Assembly (NCBI RefSeq): GCF_021389935.1
Contig: NZ_CP089979.1
Coordinates: forward strand, 415,001-479,000
Length of the DNA stretch: 64,000 bases
Source: Fulvivirga ligni
Lineage (GTDB): Bacteria > Bacteroidota > Bacteroidia > Cytophagales > Cyclobacteriaceae
Direction of reading: 5' to 3'
Each line of letters opens with the position of its first letter. Within the stretch, counting starts at the first letter, position 1. Positions 8,918 through 18,430 of the stretch are shown in pieces. A program made the translations under genes and the position numbers. Under the pieces are notes generated by a model that saw only the letters and a list, made by a program, of their open reading frames with translations, ran no database searches and was not told the DNA's origin.

Positions 8918-11900
8918 ATGTGGTTTAAGCGTTTTATAAGCCTCCTCCTTATTCTTACTACCTTTCAAGTAGTTCATGGGCAGCTTTATGTACCACAAGG
9001 ATACCATGAAAAAGATGGTTTACCTTCTAATATTGTTCCGGGAATAGCACAAGGCCCCAAGGGTCTTCTCTGGTTTTTAACAGATCAAGGCTTATGTAGT
9101 TATGATGGAATTTCATGGGAAATAATGCACAACCTTGCCACGCCAAAAGGTTGGAGTGCCCGACTACATAATTTCCCTGATCAATCAATGATCATTACAG
9201 GCTTCGAAAGAAAGAATTTCAAAATCCTGTTTTATGAAAAGGAATGGAAAGAAATTGATTTCAACCTATCTGATGAGTATAGAAAATGGTATGATTTAGC
9301 CCTCACACAAGGTTTCTCTAAAGATGGTAAATACAAGAAATTTGCTTTTAACACAAAAGGCTATATTCATGAATATGATCTTTTAAATAGTAAGTGGACT
9401 ACTTTTAAGATACCAGAAGAGGTAGACAATTTACAAACCATGAGCTATGTAAATGATACCCTTTACTTCACCACTAGCCATGTCATATATTATCACACCT
9501 CAGGAGAAAAAGAATTTAAGAAATTAAAGGTCTTCCCTCCAAAAACGCATTTTATTCATGTCTACAAAGTGGCCAACAGCCCTCGTGTATATATAGTTGG
9601 CAATGGCTGGATCGGCCTACTGGTAGATGATGAAATAAAAGTTATCGCCGACTTTTCTGATCCAACCTTCTTACAAACGAGCAATATCACAGATGATGGA
9701 ATGGGTAATTTATATTTTACCTCGTCAGACTGGTTCTATAGGTTTAATACAAAGACCCATGAATTTTTAAAGTTCAGACTTGAAGATTCTAATGCAGTAC
9801 CCTTACACTCCAGAATATTTTTTGACAATGAAAAGAATTTCTGGGTAAATAGCTACCGTGGTGCCTACAAGGTTAATAGTTTTAGCTTCACCAGTTATAA
9901 TAAGTTCTCAGGTCTGATAGAAAATGAAGGCACTTCCATTTTTGAAGTTGAGGAAGGAAAAATAATGGCTGGAGGAATTTCCGGTTACAGCATTATTGAC
10001 ACTAAAAATGACACAATTGAAGCATATGACCTCAGCCAACAAATTGACAGAAGATATATCCACAGGTTTTTTGACATTAAAAAGACTAAAAACAATGAAA
10101 CCTATGTAGTAGGAGGAGTTCTTGGGCTGGGAAAACTAAATTCTGATCATAAAATAACATGGCGAAAATTTCCAGAGATACCTGAAGTGGTAGCCATCTA
10201 CCCTTGGGGTGATTCTATGTATATTGCCAATCAGCACAGCCTGTTCCTTTTACATGAAAATAAATTAAGTAGGATAACTTCTATTCCGGCTTATACCAGG
10301 CAGATCACTACACTACCCGATGGCAGATTGTGCCTGCTTACTTCGGAAGGGTTGTTTACACTTGAGAAAGACCAGCTTAAGCCCTATTATTATAATCACG
10401 AGGCCAGCTCTAATTTTTATGTGCTAAAACAAATTGATGGACATTTGTATGTGGGCTCACATCTGGGGCTGCTTGAATTTAAGAATGACTCAATTATACA
10501 GGGTGAAATAAATGGCTTCAAAATAGATAGACCCATCTACGATATTTTAGAAACCCGCACTGGCCATGTATGGGTTGGAACTGACAACGGAGTTTCTCTG
10601 ATAAAAGATAATAGCATTACTCAGTACACTCCCGAGGAAGGCCTTATAGGTAATGAAATCAATAGGAATTCATTATTTGAAGACAGTAAAGGGCGTGTTT
10701 GGATAGGTAGTAATGATGGAGTATCATGCTTTGATCCTTTGATGGATTTGCCACCAATAAATCCTCAAAGTGTTGAGGTTCTAAAAATCTCAAATAAGAA
10801 CACCATTTTAGATCAGGATGATCTCTCAGACCTCAGTTATAAAAAGAATGATTTAGAGTTTCATTATAGGGCCATATCCTTCAGTGATGAAAAAAGTGTT
10901 AATTATCGAATACGATTAAAGGGACTGGAGTCAGAATGGCGTTATCTCAAGTATCCTCAAACTTCGGTTTTGTACACATTTCTTCCCTATGGACAAAAAT
11001 ATCAATTGGAGATACAGGCACGAGTGAAACAAGGTCCTTGGAGTCCTTCTGCATTTAGTACGGAAGTATCTATTAATCAGCCTTTCTACAGCAGCTGGTG
11101 GTTTATTGTAGCATGTCTTCTAGTGTCTATTGGAATTGGGTACCTTATCCAATATAATGTGAATCAGGTTCAAAACAACCTATTTCTTAAAAAGACCGTA
11201 GCCGAAAAAACAGCTGAAATTGCAGCATCGCGTGAAATACTAAGGGAGCAAAACAAAAAGCTACTGGAAGAGATTGAAGAACGAAAGAAGGCCGAAGCAG
11301 AAAGATCAAAACTTATTGAAGAGCTTACCAAGATCAATAAGGAACTTGACTGGTTTATTTACAGTGCTTCTCATGATTTAAGTGCCCCGATTAAAAGCCT
11401 GGATGGCCTGATGAACATTATGGCTCGTGAGCAAATTGAAGAACCTGGCGCGCAGTATTTATCGCTCATGAAAAAGAGTCTTAGCAAACTTGAAGTATTC
11501 ATTAATGAGCTGATAGACTTTTCACGAAATGCCAGGACCAAGGTAACTAAAGAGGAAATAGTGATTAAGCCTTTTGTGACTGAGATTATTGATAATTTTA
11601 AGTTTTATAAAAATTATCCTTCTATAACATTCAGTATTGAAACAGGAGAAGAAGCGGAAAGTATACTAAGCGACCCTTTTAGGATAAGAGTGATCATGAC
11701 AAACCTGATTTCTAATGCCATCAATTATCATGATACTAGCAAAGAAGCTCCTTTTGTAACCATCAAAACCAGTAAGGTTGAGAACAAAGTTTTAATCAAA
11801 GTAAGTGATAACGGGCACGGCATACCATCCAAGATGATTCCCAATATCTTTAACATGTTTTTTAGGGCCACAGATAAGTCTAAAGGCTCGGGTTTGGGGC

Positions 11901-12004
11901 TTTATATTGTAAAAGAAGCCATGGAAAAAATACACGGCAAAATACATGTGCAGTCTCAACTGGAAGAAGGCACCACCTTTACCCTGGAACTGCCTGTGGA
12001 TTAG
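8918..12004 (+). CDS. Two-component propeller sensor histidine kinase without receiver domain
   Basis: A 1028-residue membrane sensor. A signal peptide (to about residue 22) is followed by periplasmic two-component-regulator propeller repeats forming a beta-propeller pair (about 25-620), a Y_Y_Y domain (about 640-715), one membrane helix (about 726-746) and a coiled coil rich in Glu and Lys. The HisKA domain has SASHDLSAP with phospho-acceptor H819, and the HATPase has NLISNAINYHD, SDNGHGIP and GSGLGLYI. Unlike hybrid sensors of carbohydrate loci it has no receiver or helix-turn-helix domain, so it must signal through a separate regulator that is not nearby. Its kinase core closely resembles that of the protein at 56483-58198. 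Confidence 0.9.
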   Translation: MWFKRFISLLLILTTFQVVHGQLYVPQGYHEKDGLPSNIVPGIAQGPKGLLWFLTDQGLCSYDGISWEIMHNLATPKGWSARLHNFPDQSMIITGFERKNFKILFYEKEWKEIDFNLSDEYRKWYDLALTQGFSKDGKYKKFAFNTKGYIHEYDLLNSKWTTFKIPEEVDNLQTMSYVNDTLYFTTSHVIYYHTSGEKEFKKLKVFPPKTHFIHVYKVANSPRVYIVGNGWIGLLVDDEIKVIADFSDPTFLQTSNITDDGMGNLYFTSSDWFYRFNTKTHEFLKFRLEDSNAVPLHSRIFFDNEKNFWVNSYRGAYKVNSFSFTSYNKFSGLIENEGTSIFEVEEGKIMAGGISGYSIIDTKNDTIEAYDLSQQIDRRYIHRFFDIKKTKNNETYVVGGVLGLGKLNSDHKITWRKFPEIPEVVAIYPWGDSMYIANQHSLFLLHENKLSRITSIPAYTRQITTLPDGRLCLLTSEGLFTLEKDQLKPYYYNHEASSNFYVLKQIDGHLYVGSHLGLLEFKNDSIIQGEINGFKIDRPIYDILETRTGHVWVGTDNGVSLIKDNSITQYTPEEGLIGNEINRNSLFEDSKGRVWIGSNDGVSCFDPLMDLPPINPQSVEVLKISNKNTILDQDDLSDLSYKKNDLEFHYRAISFSDEKSVNYRIRLKGLESEWRYLKYPQTSVLYTFLPYGQKYQLEIQARVKQGPWSPSAFSTEVSINQPFYSSWWFIVACLLVSIGIGYLIQYNVNQVQNNLFLKKTVAEKTAEIAASREILREQNKKLLEEIEERKKAEAERSKLIEELTKINKELDWFIYSASHDLSAPIKSLDGLMNIMAREQIEEPGAQYLSLMKKSLSKLEVFINELIDFSRNARTKVTKEEIVIKPFVTEIIDNFKFYKNYPSITFSIETGEEAESILSDPFRIRVIMTNLISNAINYHDTSKEAPFVTIKTSKVENKVLIKVSDNGHGIPSKMIPNIFNMFFRATDKSKGSGLGLYIVKEAMEKIHGKIHVQSQLEEGTTFTLELPVD

Positions 12005-12909
12005 TGCGAACTATCTTGTTTCTTTATTTCTCTGGTAAGTCCTAACTGATGGGCTTTATTTGGAAAGTCAGTAATGATACCATCTACTTTCCATCTTACC
12101 AATTTCTTAAAATCACCTTCATCATTTACTGTCCATGGAATTACCTTAATATCCTTTTTGTGCAGATCCTCGACAGAGTTCTCAGTAATCAGCTTAAAAT
12201 AAGGACTATAAATAGTTGGCTTAAAGCCTAAATTAGCCAGATTAGTATCTATTGATCTGGTATTTTCAACCAGGGCGGCCAGTTTAACATCAGGATAGTG
12301 CTTATGCCAATACTGAAGAACTCTAAAATCAAAAGACTGAATTATCACCCTATCCCATGGTAAATATTGATCAATAAGGTCATATACCAGCTTGGAAAAC
12401 TCTTCTGGTTTTGGATGCCACTCTCCGTCCCCCTCGGGAGAACTTTTAATTTCTATATTATAATTTACTTCATAGTTGGTTTCGCTTTTCACATGCATCT
12501 CCGCAGCTTTTATCACCTCAGAAAGTAGCGGTTTATTGATAGTAATCTTCTGCTGCTCTGGAAACCGAGTGTTATTCAGGCTACCACAATCAAACTTATG
12601 CACCTGCTCATAGGTCATGTTATAGATATTAAACTTTTTATTATCCTGAATCTTTGAATTATCTACGTTCAGGCAAATACTGGGCGAAATATAAGGGTCG
12701 TGAGACACTACCACTTTTTTATCTTTGGTAATTACCACATCCATCTCCAGTGTGGTAACACCCTGATCTAAAGCATAAATAAATGCCGGAATAGTATTCT
12801 CAGGCATCATACCTCTGGCACCTCTATGTCCTTGGATATCTATTTTTTGGGCTTTCAAACTCAAAGTAATTGAAAGTGATATGAATGTGAACAGAAAAAA
12901 AATTCGCAT
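12001..12909 (-). CDS. Secreted glycerophosphodiester phosphodiesterase
   Basis: A 302-residue exported enzyme with signal peptide (residues 1-20) and the GDPD TIM-barrel signature GHRGARGMMPENT. The catalytic and metal residues are H28, R29, E37, E55, D57 and H70. It hydrolyses glycerophosphodiesters to glycerol-3-phosphate and an alcohol, in the periplasm or outside. Its stop codon overlaps the stop of the convergent sensor kinase by four bases. It lies just beyond the end of the polysaccharide locus on the same strand, separated by the DUF6515 gene, so a role in removing phosphoglycerol from glycans is possible but unproven. Confidence 0.9.
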   Translation of the reverse strand: MRIFFLFTFISLSITLSLKAQKIDIQGHRGARGMMPENTIPAFIYALDQGVTTLEMDVVITKDKKVVVSHDPYISPSICLNVDNSKIQDNKKFNIYNMTYEQVHKFDCGSLNNTRFPEQQKITINKPLLSEVIKAAEMHVKSETNYEVNYNIEIKSSPEGDGEWHPKPEEFSKLVYDLIDQYLPWDRVIIQSFDFRVLQYWHKHYPDVKLAALVENTRSIDTNLANLGFKPTIYSPYFKLITENSVEDLHKKDIKVIPWTVNDEGDFKKLVRWKVDGIITDFPNKAHQLGLTREIKKQDSSH

Positions 12910-12996
12910 GTGATTAAACCTTTGAAGTCAATTAATATCTAAAGCTAAAATACATTTTAAGTAACGTATAAGAAGACAATTAAATATTAAATCTAT

Positions 12997-13602
12997 ATGA
13001 AGAAGTTATTTGCGATAATAGGATTTATATTCATTCTAACGGCAGCTCCAGAAACCAATCACGAAGCTCAAGCTCAAACGAGGGAACAAGTAGAACGAAG
13101 ACATACACGAAGAGCCGTGAGAAGAAGAACCAGGAGACGCGTGAGAAGAAGGGTTTCCAGAAGAGCTCATTTAAGATACCATGGTATGCCAAGATATAGA
13201 GCAGTAGTAGCGGTAGCACCTCAAGGCGCGGTAGTGGTGAAGAGCAAAGGAGTGAGCTATCATTATCACAGCGGGGTATTTTATCAATCAAGAAATAATG
13301 ATTTTATAGTGGTGCGGCCCATAGTTGGTGTTCGAGTAAGAACATTGCCGGCAGCCAAGAGAGTGGTGGTGGTAAATAACAGAAACTACTATTACTATTA
13401 TGGCACCTTTTATCAAGAAAAAAGAGGAGAATATGAAGTGGTAGATGCACCAGAAGGAGCTTTAGTAGATGCACTGCCGGAAGGATATGAGGTAGAAACC
13501 AAAGATGACACAGAGTACTATGTATTAGACGGAGTGTATTATCAGGAAGTAGATACTGATGAATATGAGGACGGTGTTGGTTATGAGGTAGTGACGTTAT
13601 AA
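12997..13602 (+). CDS. DUF6515-type secreted protein with arginine-rich N-terminal segment
   Basis: A 201-residue exported protein of unknown function. The signal peptide ends near residue 26 (AQA). Residues 29-60 then contain 17 arginines out of 32. The remainder is a repeated beta unit: YYYYYGTFYQ-like strands occur three times (YHYHSGVFYQ, YYYYYGTFYQ, YYVLDGVYYQ), each followed by a VVxxPxGxxVxxLP-like strand, a pattern I associate with DUF6515. The C-terminal third is acidic. It is monocistronic, ending in a strong hairpin. The basic segment might bind a polyanion such as LPS, nucleic acid or polyphosphate; this is inference. Confidence 0.75.
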   Translation: MKKLFAIIGFIFILTAAPETNHEAQAQTREQVERRHTRRAVRRRTRRRVRRRVSRRAHLRYHGMPRYRAVVAVAPQGAVVVKSKGVSYHYHSGVFYQSRNNDFIVVRPIVGVRVRTLPAAKRVVVVNNRNYYYYYGTFYQEKRGEYEVVDAPEGALVDALPEGYEVETKDDTEYYVLDGVYYQEVDTDEYEDGVGYEVVTL

Positions 13603-13605
13603 ATG

Positions 13606-13632
13606 AAAAGAGACCGCAGGGCGGTCTCTTTT
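13606..13632. terminator. Bidirectional terminator between DUF6515 gene and polysaccharide locus
   Basis: A perfect 12-base stem (13606-13617 with 13621-13632), a 3-base loop and a T-run on the plus strand, with A's on the left arm giving T's on the minus strand. It ends both the DUF6515 transcript and the nine-gene minus-strand operon. Confidence 0.88.
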
Positions 13633-13638
13633 TTATTT

Positions 13639-14586
13639 CTATTTACATATTTCAGGAGCCTCATTCAATGTACAAGGCCTGGTGGATGGCACAATCTCAT
13701 GGATTTGTCTTTTACGGCCTTCGATAACGTCATATTGTATAAAGTCCAGAATATCAGGAATATACCTTTTCAGGGGAATGCTATTCCAACCATGATCTCC
13801 GTTACAGCCTGTAACCATATAATATCCCTTATTTAGCGATTCTAGTTTGTTGGCTATGGCTTTTCCACCATAAAGCTTCAGATATCCTGCATCCGCTTCC
13901 TGGCAGTAATGGTGAGAGGCAATGTCATAGGGTACCAGGTCATCACAGGTGCCATGAAAAATCTGAGTAGGTATGGCACTTTGTGCGGTAATATCATCCA
14001 TAGTGTAAAGTGCTCCTGCCATACTAATTACTCCTGCATATTTAACTTCTTTCGGGAGCGCACTTTTATTTTTGTCAATATAGGCAGCATGCAAAACGGC
14101 TTCTGCACCGGCACTGCTACCTGATAAAACAATCTTTCGGATATCAATTTTATATTCCATAGCATGATTAGACAAGTAAGCTACGGCAGCAGCTACCTCT
14201 GAACCAGACTGATCAAAGACAGCTATTTTATCTTCAGCCGGAATGTTACATCCAAAGCCTCTCCCTTTCATGGTAAGAGAATAAGACATACTCACTACAA
14301 CTATACCGTGAGAAGCTATTTGATTACAAACTTTTTGTATCCACTCTTCATCTCTGGCACCACCTGCAAAGCCTCCTCCATGTACATACACTAATACAGG
14401 TCTTTTTTTATTAGCGTCACCAAAGGGTTCATATATATCCATGGCCAGATCCTTTTCTCCAGTTGTGAGATAGGTAGCCTGACTTACAGAGATGCTATCA
14501 AAATGCTGGTTAATATATGAGAGTTTCTGGGCATTAGAATGTAAAAAAACAACGCTAGCGAATATTAGAAGTAGTATTTTCTTCAT
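13639..14586 (-). CDS. Secreted alpha/beta hydrolase (carboxylesterase type)
   Basis: A 315-residue exported esterase-like protein, last gene of the polysaccharide locus. Signal peptide residues 1-19. It has the oxyanion motif HGGGFAGG, the nucleophile elbow GSSAG, an acid in HGTCDDLVPY and the catalytic histidine in NGDHGWNS. The HGGG motif places it near the hormone-sensitive-lipase/carboxylesterase side of the superfamily. In this context it may remove acyl groups (acetyl, succinyl or similar) from a glycan, but no substrate can be read from the sequence. It starts three bases after the sulfatase stop. Confidence 0.83.
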   Translation of the reverse strand: MKKILLLIFASVVFLHSNAQKLSYINQHFDSISVSQATYLTTGEKDLAMDIYEPFGDANKKRPVLVYVHGGGFAGGARDEEWIQKVCNQIASHGIVVVSMSYSLTMKGRGFGCNIPAEDKIAVFDQSGSEVAAAVAYLSNHAMEYKIDIRKIVLSGSSAGAEAVLHAAYIDKNKSALPKEVKYAGVISMAGALYTMDDITAQSAIPTQIFHGTCDDLVPYDIASHHYCQEADAGYLKLYGGKAIANKLESLNKGYYMVTGCNGDHGWNSIPLKRYIPDILDFIQYDVIEGRKRQIHEIVPSTRPCTLNEAPEICK

Positions 14587-14589
14587 GAT

Positions 14590-16113
14590 TTAATAAGTTC
14601 CTTTGTAGTTATGATCAAAACGTGCGCCATGATCTTCCTTTAAAGGTATATTATCTCCTCCGGTTTCTTGCAACCAGTTGAAAAGATCTGCCCGTAGCTC
14701 CTCTGCCACCTCTTTATATTCTGGCATTCTAATCAGATTATGAGCTTCCATTGGATCATTCTTTATATCATAAAGCTCATTAATATCCCACAGACCATAA
14801 TATCTAATAAACTTATATTGATCAGTACGCACGGCATGAACCGTTGGGGTTTGCGGGAAAGGTCGCTCCCAGAAGTATTCGTAATATATTCTGTTTCTCC
14901 ACTCTGGATTTTCTCCTTTTAGTAGTGGCAGTATCGAATGGCCATCCATATTTTTTGGAGTTTCCAACCCTGCCATTTCCATAATAGTAGGACCAATATC
15001 AATATTCTGGACCAGTTGCTCCACGCTATCTCGAGCTAATAAGTTGCCCCCTCCATATACTAAAAGGGGCACACGCATAGATTCTTCATAGGCTTGCCTT
15101 TTATCTATGAGGCCATGTTCTCCGAATGAAAATCCGTTATCTCCCATGTAAAAAACCACAGTATTTTCCAGTAGTTTATTTTTTTCTAAATAACTAATTA
15201 CCTGCCCAATACTCTCATCTAAGGACAAAAGGGTTTCAGTATATCGGCGGTAAAAGTCATCAAATTTAATTTGCCCATGATACATATAATCGACCCCGTG
15301 CCAGCTATACCGCTGTTTTTTCACCCAATCAGGAACATCCTTATAATTATAGGTAGCTGAATCCACCTTATCCGGATACATGGTGATTGGATAGTTGGGT
15401 TTTTCATCTTTAAACTGATCGACATGTCGTTTTGCCGGTTGGAAGTCTGCATGAACACCTTTATGAGAGAGATACATAAAAAAGGGCTTTTCCTTATCTC
15501 TTTTATCAAGCCATTGAATGGCATAATCTGTAAGTAGATCCGTGATGTAAGTACTATCTGAAAATGATTTTTCTTCACCATCTATATTTAATGTGGGGTT
15601 ATAATACTGGCCTTGTCCTTTAAAACTTACCCATCTATCAAAGCCTTTTCTAGGGTTAGCATGGTGCTCGCCCATATGCCATTTACCAAAAAAAGAAGTT
15701 TGGTATCCTCCCTTTTGCAGATACTGAGGAAAAAAGGTAGATGTATCTGCTACAAGTGATTGATTATCTATCACTTGATGTCTGTGGGAAAATTGGCCTG
15801 TTAGAATGGATGCTCTACTAGGAGAACATAATGAAGTAGTGACAAAGGCATTAGTGATGTGAGTACCCTCTTTAGCCATTTTATCCATATTTGGCGTTTT
15901 GAGGAAAGGTACTTTTCCGGTAAAGCCCATGAAATCATACCGATGGTCATCACTTAGAATAAATATTACGTTCAGGGGCTCATCTGAACCTTTGATTTGG
16001 TTAACCCGGAGATCATCGTTGGTTTTAACTTCTTCTCTATTGTCAGGAGCATTATTAGTACAAGCAACTCCTAACAAAATGAAAAGCACGATCAGAACGT
16101 TGGATTTATTCAT
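14590..16113 (-). CDS. Formylglycine-dependent sulfatase (lipoprotein)
   Basis: A 507-residue arylsulfatase-superfamily enzyme. A lipoprotein signal ends at LLGVAC (Cys18). FILSDDHRYD supplies metal-binding D55-D56. LCSPSRASILTG is the CxPxR signature in which C96 becomes formylglycine, and FFGKWHMG and MGDNGFSFGEHG follow as expected. The KPFFMYLSHKGVHADF segment recalls sulfatases acting on N-acetylglucosamine-6-sulfate or related sugars, though this is from memory and not decisive. It sits between GH3 and an esterase, so it probably desulfates the locus substrate. The maturase needed for formylglycine is not in the window. Confidence 0.9.
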   Translation of the reverse strand: MNKSNVLIVLFILLGVACTNNAPDNREEVKTNDDLRVNQIKGSDEPLNVIFILSDDHRYDFMGFTGKVPFLKTPNMDKMAKEGTHITNAFVTTSLCSPSRASILTGQFSHRHQVIDNQSLVADTSTFFPQYLQKGGYQTSFFGKWHMGEHHANPRKGFDRWVSFKGQGQYYNPTLNIDGEEKSFSDSTYITDLLTDYAIQWLDKRDKEKPFFMYLSHKGVHADFQPAKRHVDQFKDEKPNYPITMYPDKVDSATYNYKDVPDWVKKQRYSWHGVDYMYHGQIKFDDFYRRYTETLLSLDESIGQVISYLEKNKLLENTVVFYMGDNGFSFGEHGLIDKRQAYEESMRVPLLVYGGGNLLARDSVEQLVQNIDIGPTIMEMAGLETPKNMDGHSILPLLKGENPEWRNRIYYEYFWERPFPQTPTVHAVRTDQYKFIRYYGLWDINELYDIKNDPMEAHNLIRMPEYKEVAEELRADLFNWLQETGGDNIPLKEDHGARFDHNYKGTY

Positions 16114-16138
16114 TTGATCCCCGGGTTATATTTTAAGA

Positions 16139-18421
16139 TTATTTCAAATAGAAGTCAGCCTCCTTACCTTCTGCAGAGCTCGGTCCTACAAAAACTTTGA
16201 AAGCACCAGGCTCAGCCTCAAAGCTCATATCCTGATGATAGAATGCTAAATCCTCTTTGCTTAAGGTAAAAGTCACTGTTTTAGACTCTCCCTTAGCGAG
16301 TTTTATTTTTTCGAAGCCTTTAAGCTCTTTTACTGGTCTGGTTATAGTACCTACCACATCTCTTACATACAGCTGCACCACTTCAGCACCATCATAATCA
16401 CCAGTGTTACTCACTTTTACCGAAACTGTAAGTTCATCATCCATCGTTAATGAATCTGTACTTAAGCTTAAGTCACCGTATTCAAAAGTAGTGTAGCTAA
16501 GTCCGTAGCCAAATGGATAAAGCGGAGCATTAGAAACATCTAAATAATTAGATCTGAATTTTTGGAACCAACCGCCTTCTGGCAATGGTCTACCAGTATT
16601 TTTGTGGTTATAATATAATGGCACCTGACCTACATTTTGTGGGAAAGTAGCGGTAAGTTTTCCTGAAGGATTCACATCTCCGAAAAGCACATCTGAAATA
16701 GCATTTCCAGCTTCAGATCCTGCAAACCACACATTTAAGATTGATGGAATATTCTCATTTTCCCAAGTCATAGCCAGTGGTCTACCAGTGAAAAGCACCA
16801 TTACTACCGGCTTTCCAGTTTTTAATAAAGCTTTCAATAAGTTTCTTTGGCTTTCAGGAATCTCTATGTCTGATCTACTAGCACTCTCACCACTCATCTC
16901 AGCAGACTCACCTACTGCAGCCACTATCACATCAGCACCTTGAGCAGCTTTAACCACTTCACTGATCATAGCTGATTCTGAGCGATTATCTCTGTAAGTA
17001 GGCTTACCGAAAATACTTACTCTTTTTTCTAATAATGAATCACTTGTAATGTTAGCTCCACGTGCATAAACCACATTTCCTTGCCCTACTACAGCCTCCA
17101 GACCTTCTCTTAAGGAAATCGACTTTTTAAAATCCCCGGCCACACTCCAGGTTCCAGCCATATTTTCTTTGTTATCAGCCATAGGGCCTACTAAGGCGAT
17201 TTTACTTTCTTTTTTCAATGGTAAAATCTGATCCTGGTTTTTCAATAAAACTAAAGTCTGTGCTGCAAGCTCTCTGGCCTTCGCTCTGTGCTCATCGTTA
17301 AAGATTTCAGTTTTTTGTCTTTGCTCATCGCAATATTTATAAGGATCTTCAAAAAGACCAAGCTTATATTTTGCCTTTAATATTCTTCTACAAGCAGCGT
17401 TAATCTGCGCTTCTGAAACTATACCATCTTCCATAGATTTTTTCAGCGTAGTTAAGAAGCCTTCTCCTACCATATCCATATCTACACCTGCATTTAAAGA
17501 TAGGCCTGAAACCGTAGCCAAGTCTCCAAGACCATGTGCTGACATTTCATTAATAGCGGTGTAGTCTGTAACTACAAAACCATTGAATCCCCATTGATCT
17601 CTCAAAAGGTCAGTCATTAACCATTTATTCGCACTTGCTGGTACACCATCCACTTCGTTAAATGAAGTCATCACGCTTCCTACACCTGCATCAACTGCTG
17701 CCTGGTAAGGAGCAAGGTATTCATTGAACATTCTCATTCGGCTCATATCCACCGTATTATAATCTCTACCTGCCTCTATAGCTCCATATAAAGCAAAGTG
17801 CTTCACACAAGCCATAATAGTATTGTTTTGAGTAAGGTCATCACCCTGATATCCTTTTACCATGGCCCTGGCGATAGCTGAACCCAGGAATGGATCTTCA
17901 CCATTACCTTCAGAAACACGGCCCCAACGAGGATCACGCGAGATATCTACCATGGGTGAGAAAGTCCAGCAGATACCATCTGCACTGGCTTCTACCGCAG
18001 CCACTCTGGCTGATTGTTCTATCAGGTCCATATCCCAGCTACAGCTAAGCCCTAATGGAATAGGAAAAAGTGTTTTATAGCCATGAATTACGTCCATACC
18101 AAATATCAAAGGGATTTTTAAACGGCTTTCTTCTACAGCCACTTTTTGTACCGCTTTAATTTTAGAGGCATTGATGTTAAAAAGGCCACCAACTTTACCT
18201 GCTCTAATTTTTTCTCCTATATCTGAACTAGCGGCAGTACCTGTTACAATATCACCGGAAGAGGGTAAGTTAAGCTGACCCAGCTTTTCTTCCAATGTCA
18301 TTTCGTTCATTAAAGAGTCTATAAAACTATTTTGACCATTATCAGAGGTCTCTTTCTTCTTCACCTCACATGCGGCAAAAGCCAGAGATGTTAATAAAAC
18401 AAGAAGTATTCTTTTTGTCAT
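16139..18421 (-). CDS. GH3 family beta-glucosidase (BglX type, lipoprotein or periplasmic)
   Basis: A 760-residue exported glycoside hydrolase with signal and lipobox (LAFAAC, Cys18). The N-terminal TIM barrel has KHFALYGA and GFVVTDYTAINEM, where D286 is the nucleophile. The alpha/beta sandwich carries the acid/base region with GESAEMSGESASRS, and a fibronectin-III-like domain occupies about 660-750. GH3 enzymes of this type release glucose from beta-linked oligosaccharides. Next to GH144-type proteins the expected substrates are sophoro-oligosaccharides (beta-1,2), as for GH3 partners in characterised beta-1,2-glucan loci. Gap of 25 bases to the sulfatase. Confidence 0.92.
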   Translation of the reverse strand: MTKRILLVLLTSLAFAACEVKKKETSDNGQNSFIDSLMNEMTLEEKLGQLNLPSSGDIVTGTAASSDIGEKIRAGKVGGLFNINASKIKAVQKVAVEESRLKIPLIFGMDVIHGYKTLFPIPLGLSCSWDMDLIEQSARVAAVEASADGICWTFSPMVDISRDPRWGRVSEGNGEDPFLGSAIARAMVKGYQGDDLTQNNTIMACVKHFALYGAIEAGRDYNTVDMSRMRMFNEYLAPYQAAVDAGVGSVMTSFNEVDGVPASANKWLMTDLLRDQWGFNGFVVTDYTAINEMSAHGLGDLATVSGLSLNAGVDMDMVGEGFLTTLKKSMEDGIVSEAQINAACRRILKAKYKLGLFEDPYKYCDEQRQKTEIFNDEHRAKARELAAQTLVLLKNQDQILPLKKESKIALVGPMADNKENMAGTWSVAGDFKKSISLREGLEAVVGQGNVVYARGANITSDSLLEKRVSIFGKPTYRDNRSESAMISEVVKAAQGADVIVAAVGESAEMSGESASRSDIEIPESQRNLLKALLKTGKPVVMVLFTGRPLAMTWENENIPSILNVWFAGSEAGNAISDVLFGDVNPSGKLTATFPQNVGQVPLYYNHKNTGRPLPEGGWFQKFRSNYLDVSNAPLYPFGYGLSYTTFEYGDLSLSTDSLTMDDELTVSVKVSNTGDYDGAEVVQLYVRDVVGTITRPVKELKGFEKIKLAKGESKTVTFTLSKEDLAFYHQDMSFEAEPGAFKVFVGPSSAEGKEADFYLK

Positions 18422-18430
18422 GATATATTA

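Noticed and set aside
8918-12004. Propeller sensor kinase as direct regulator of the polysaccharide locus
   Set aside because: It has no DNA-binding domain, is on the opposite strand and is separated from the locus by two unrelated genes; a link is possible but not supported.
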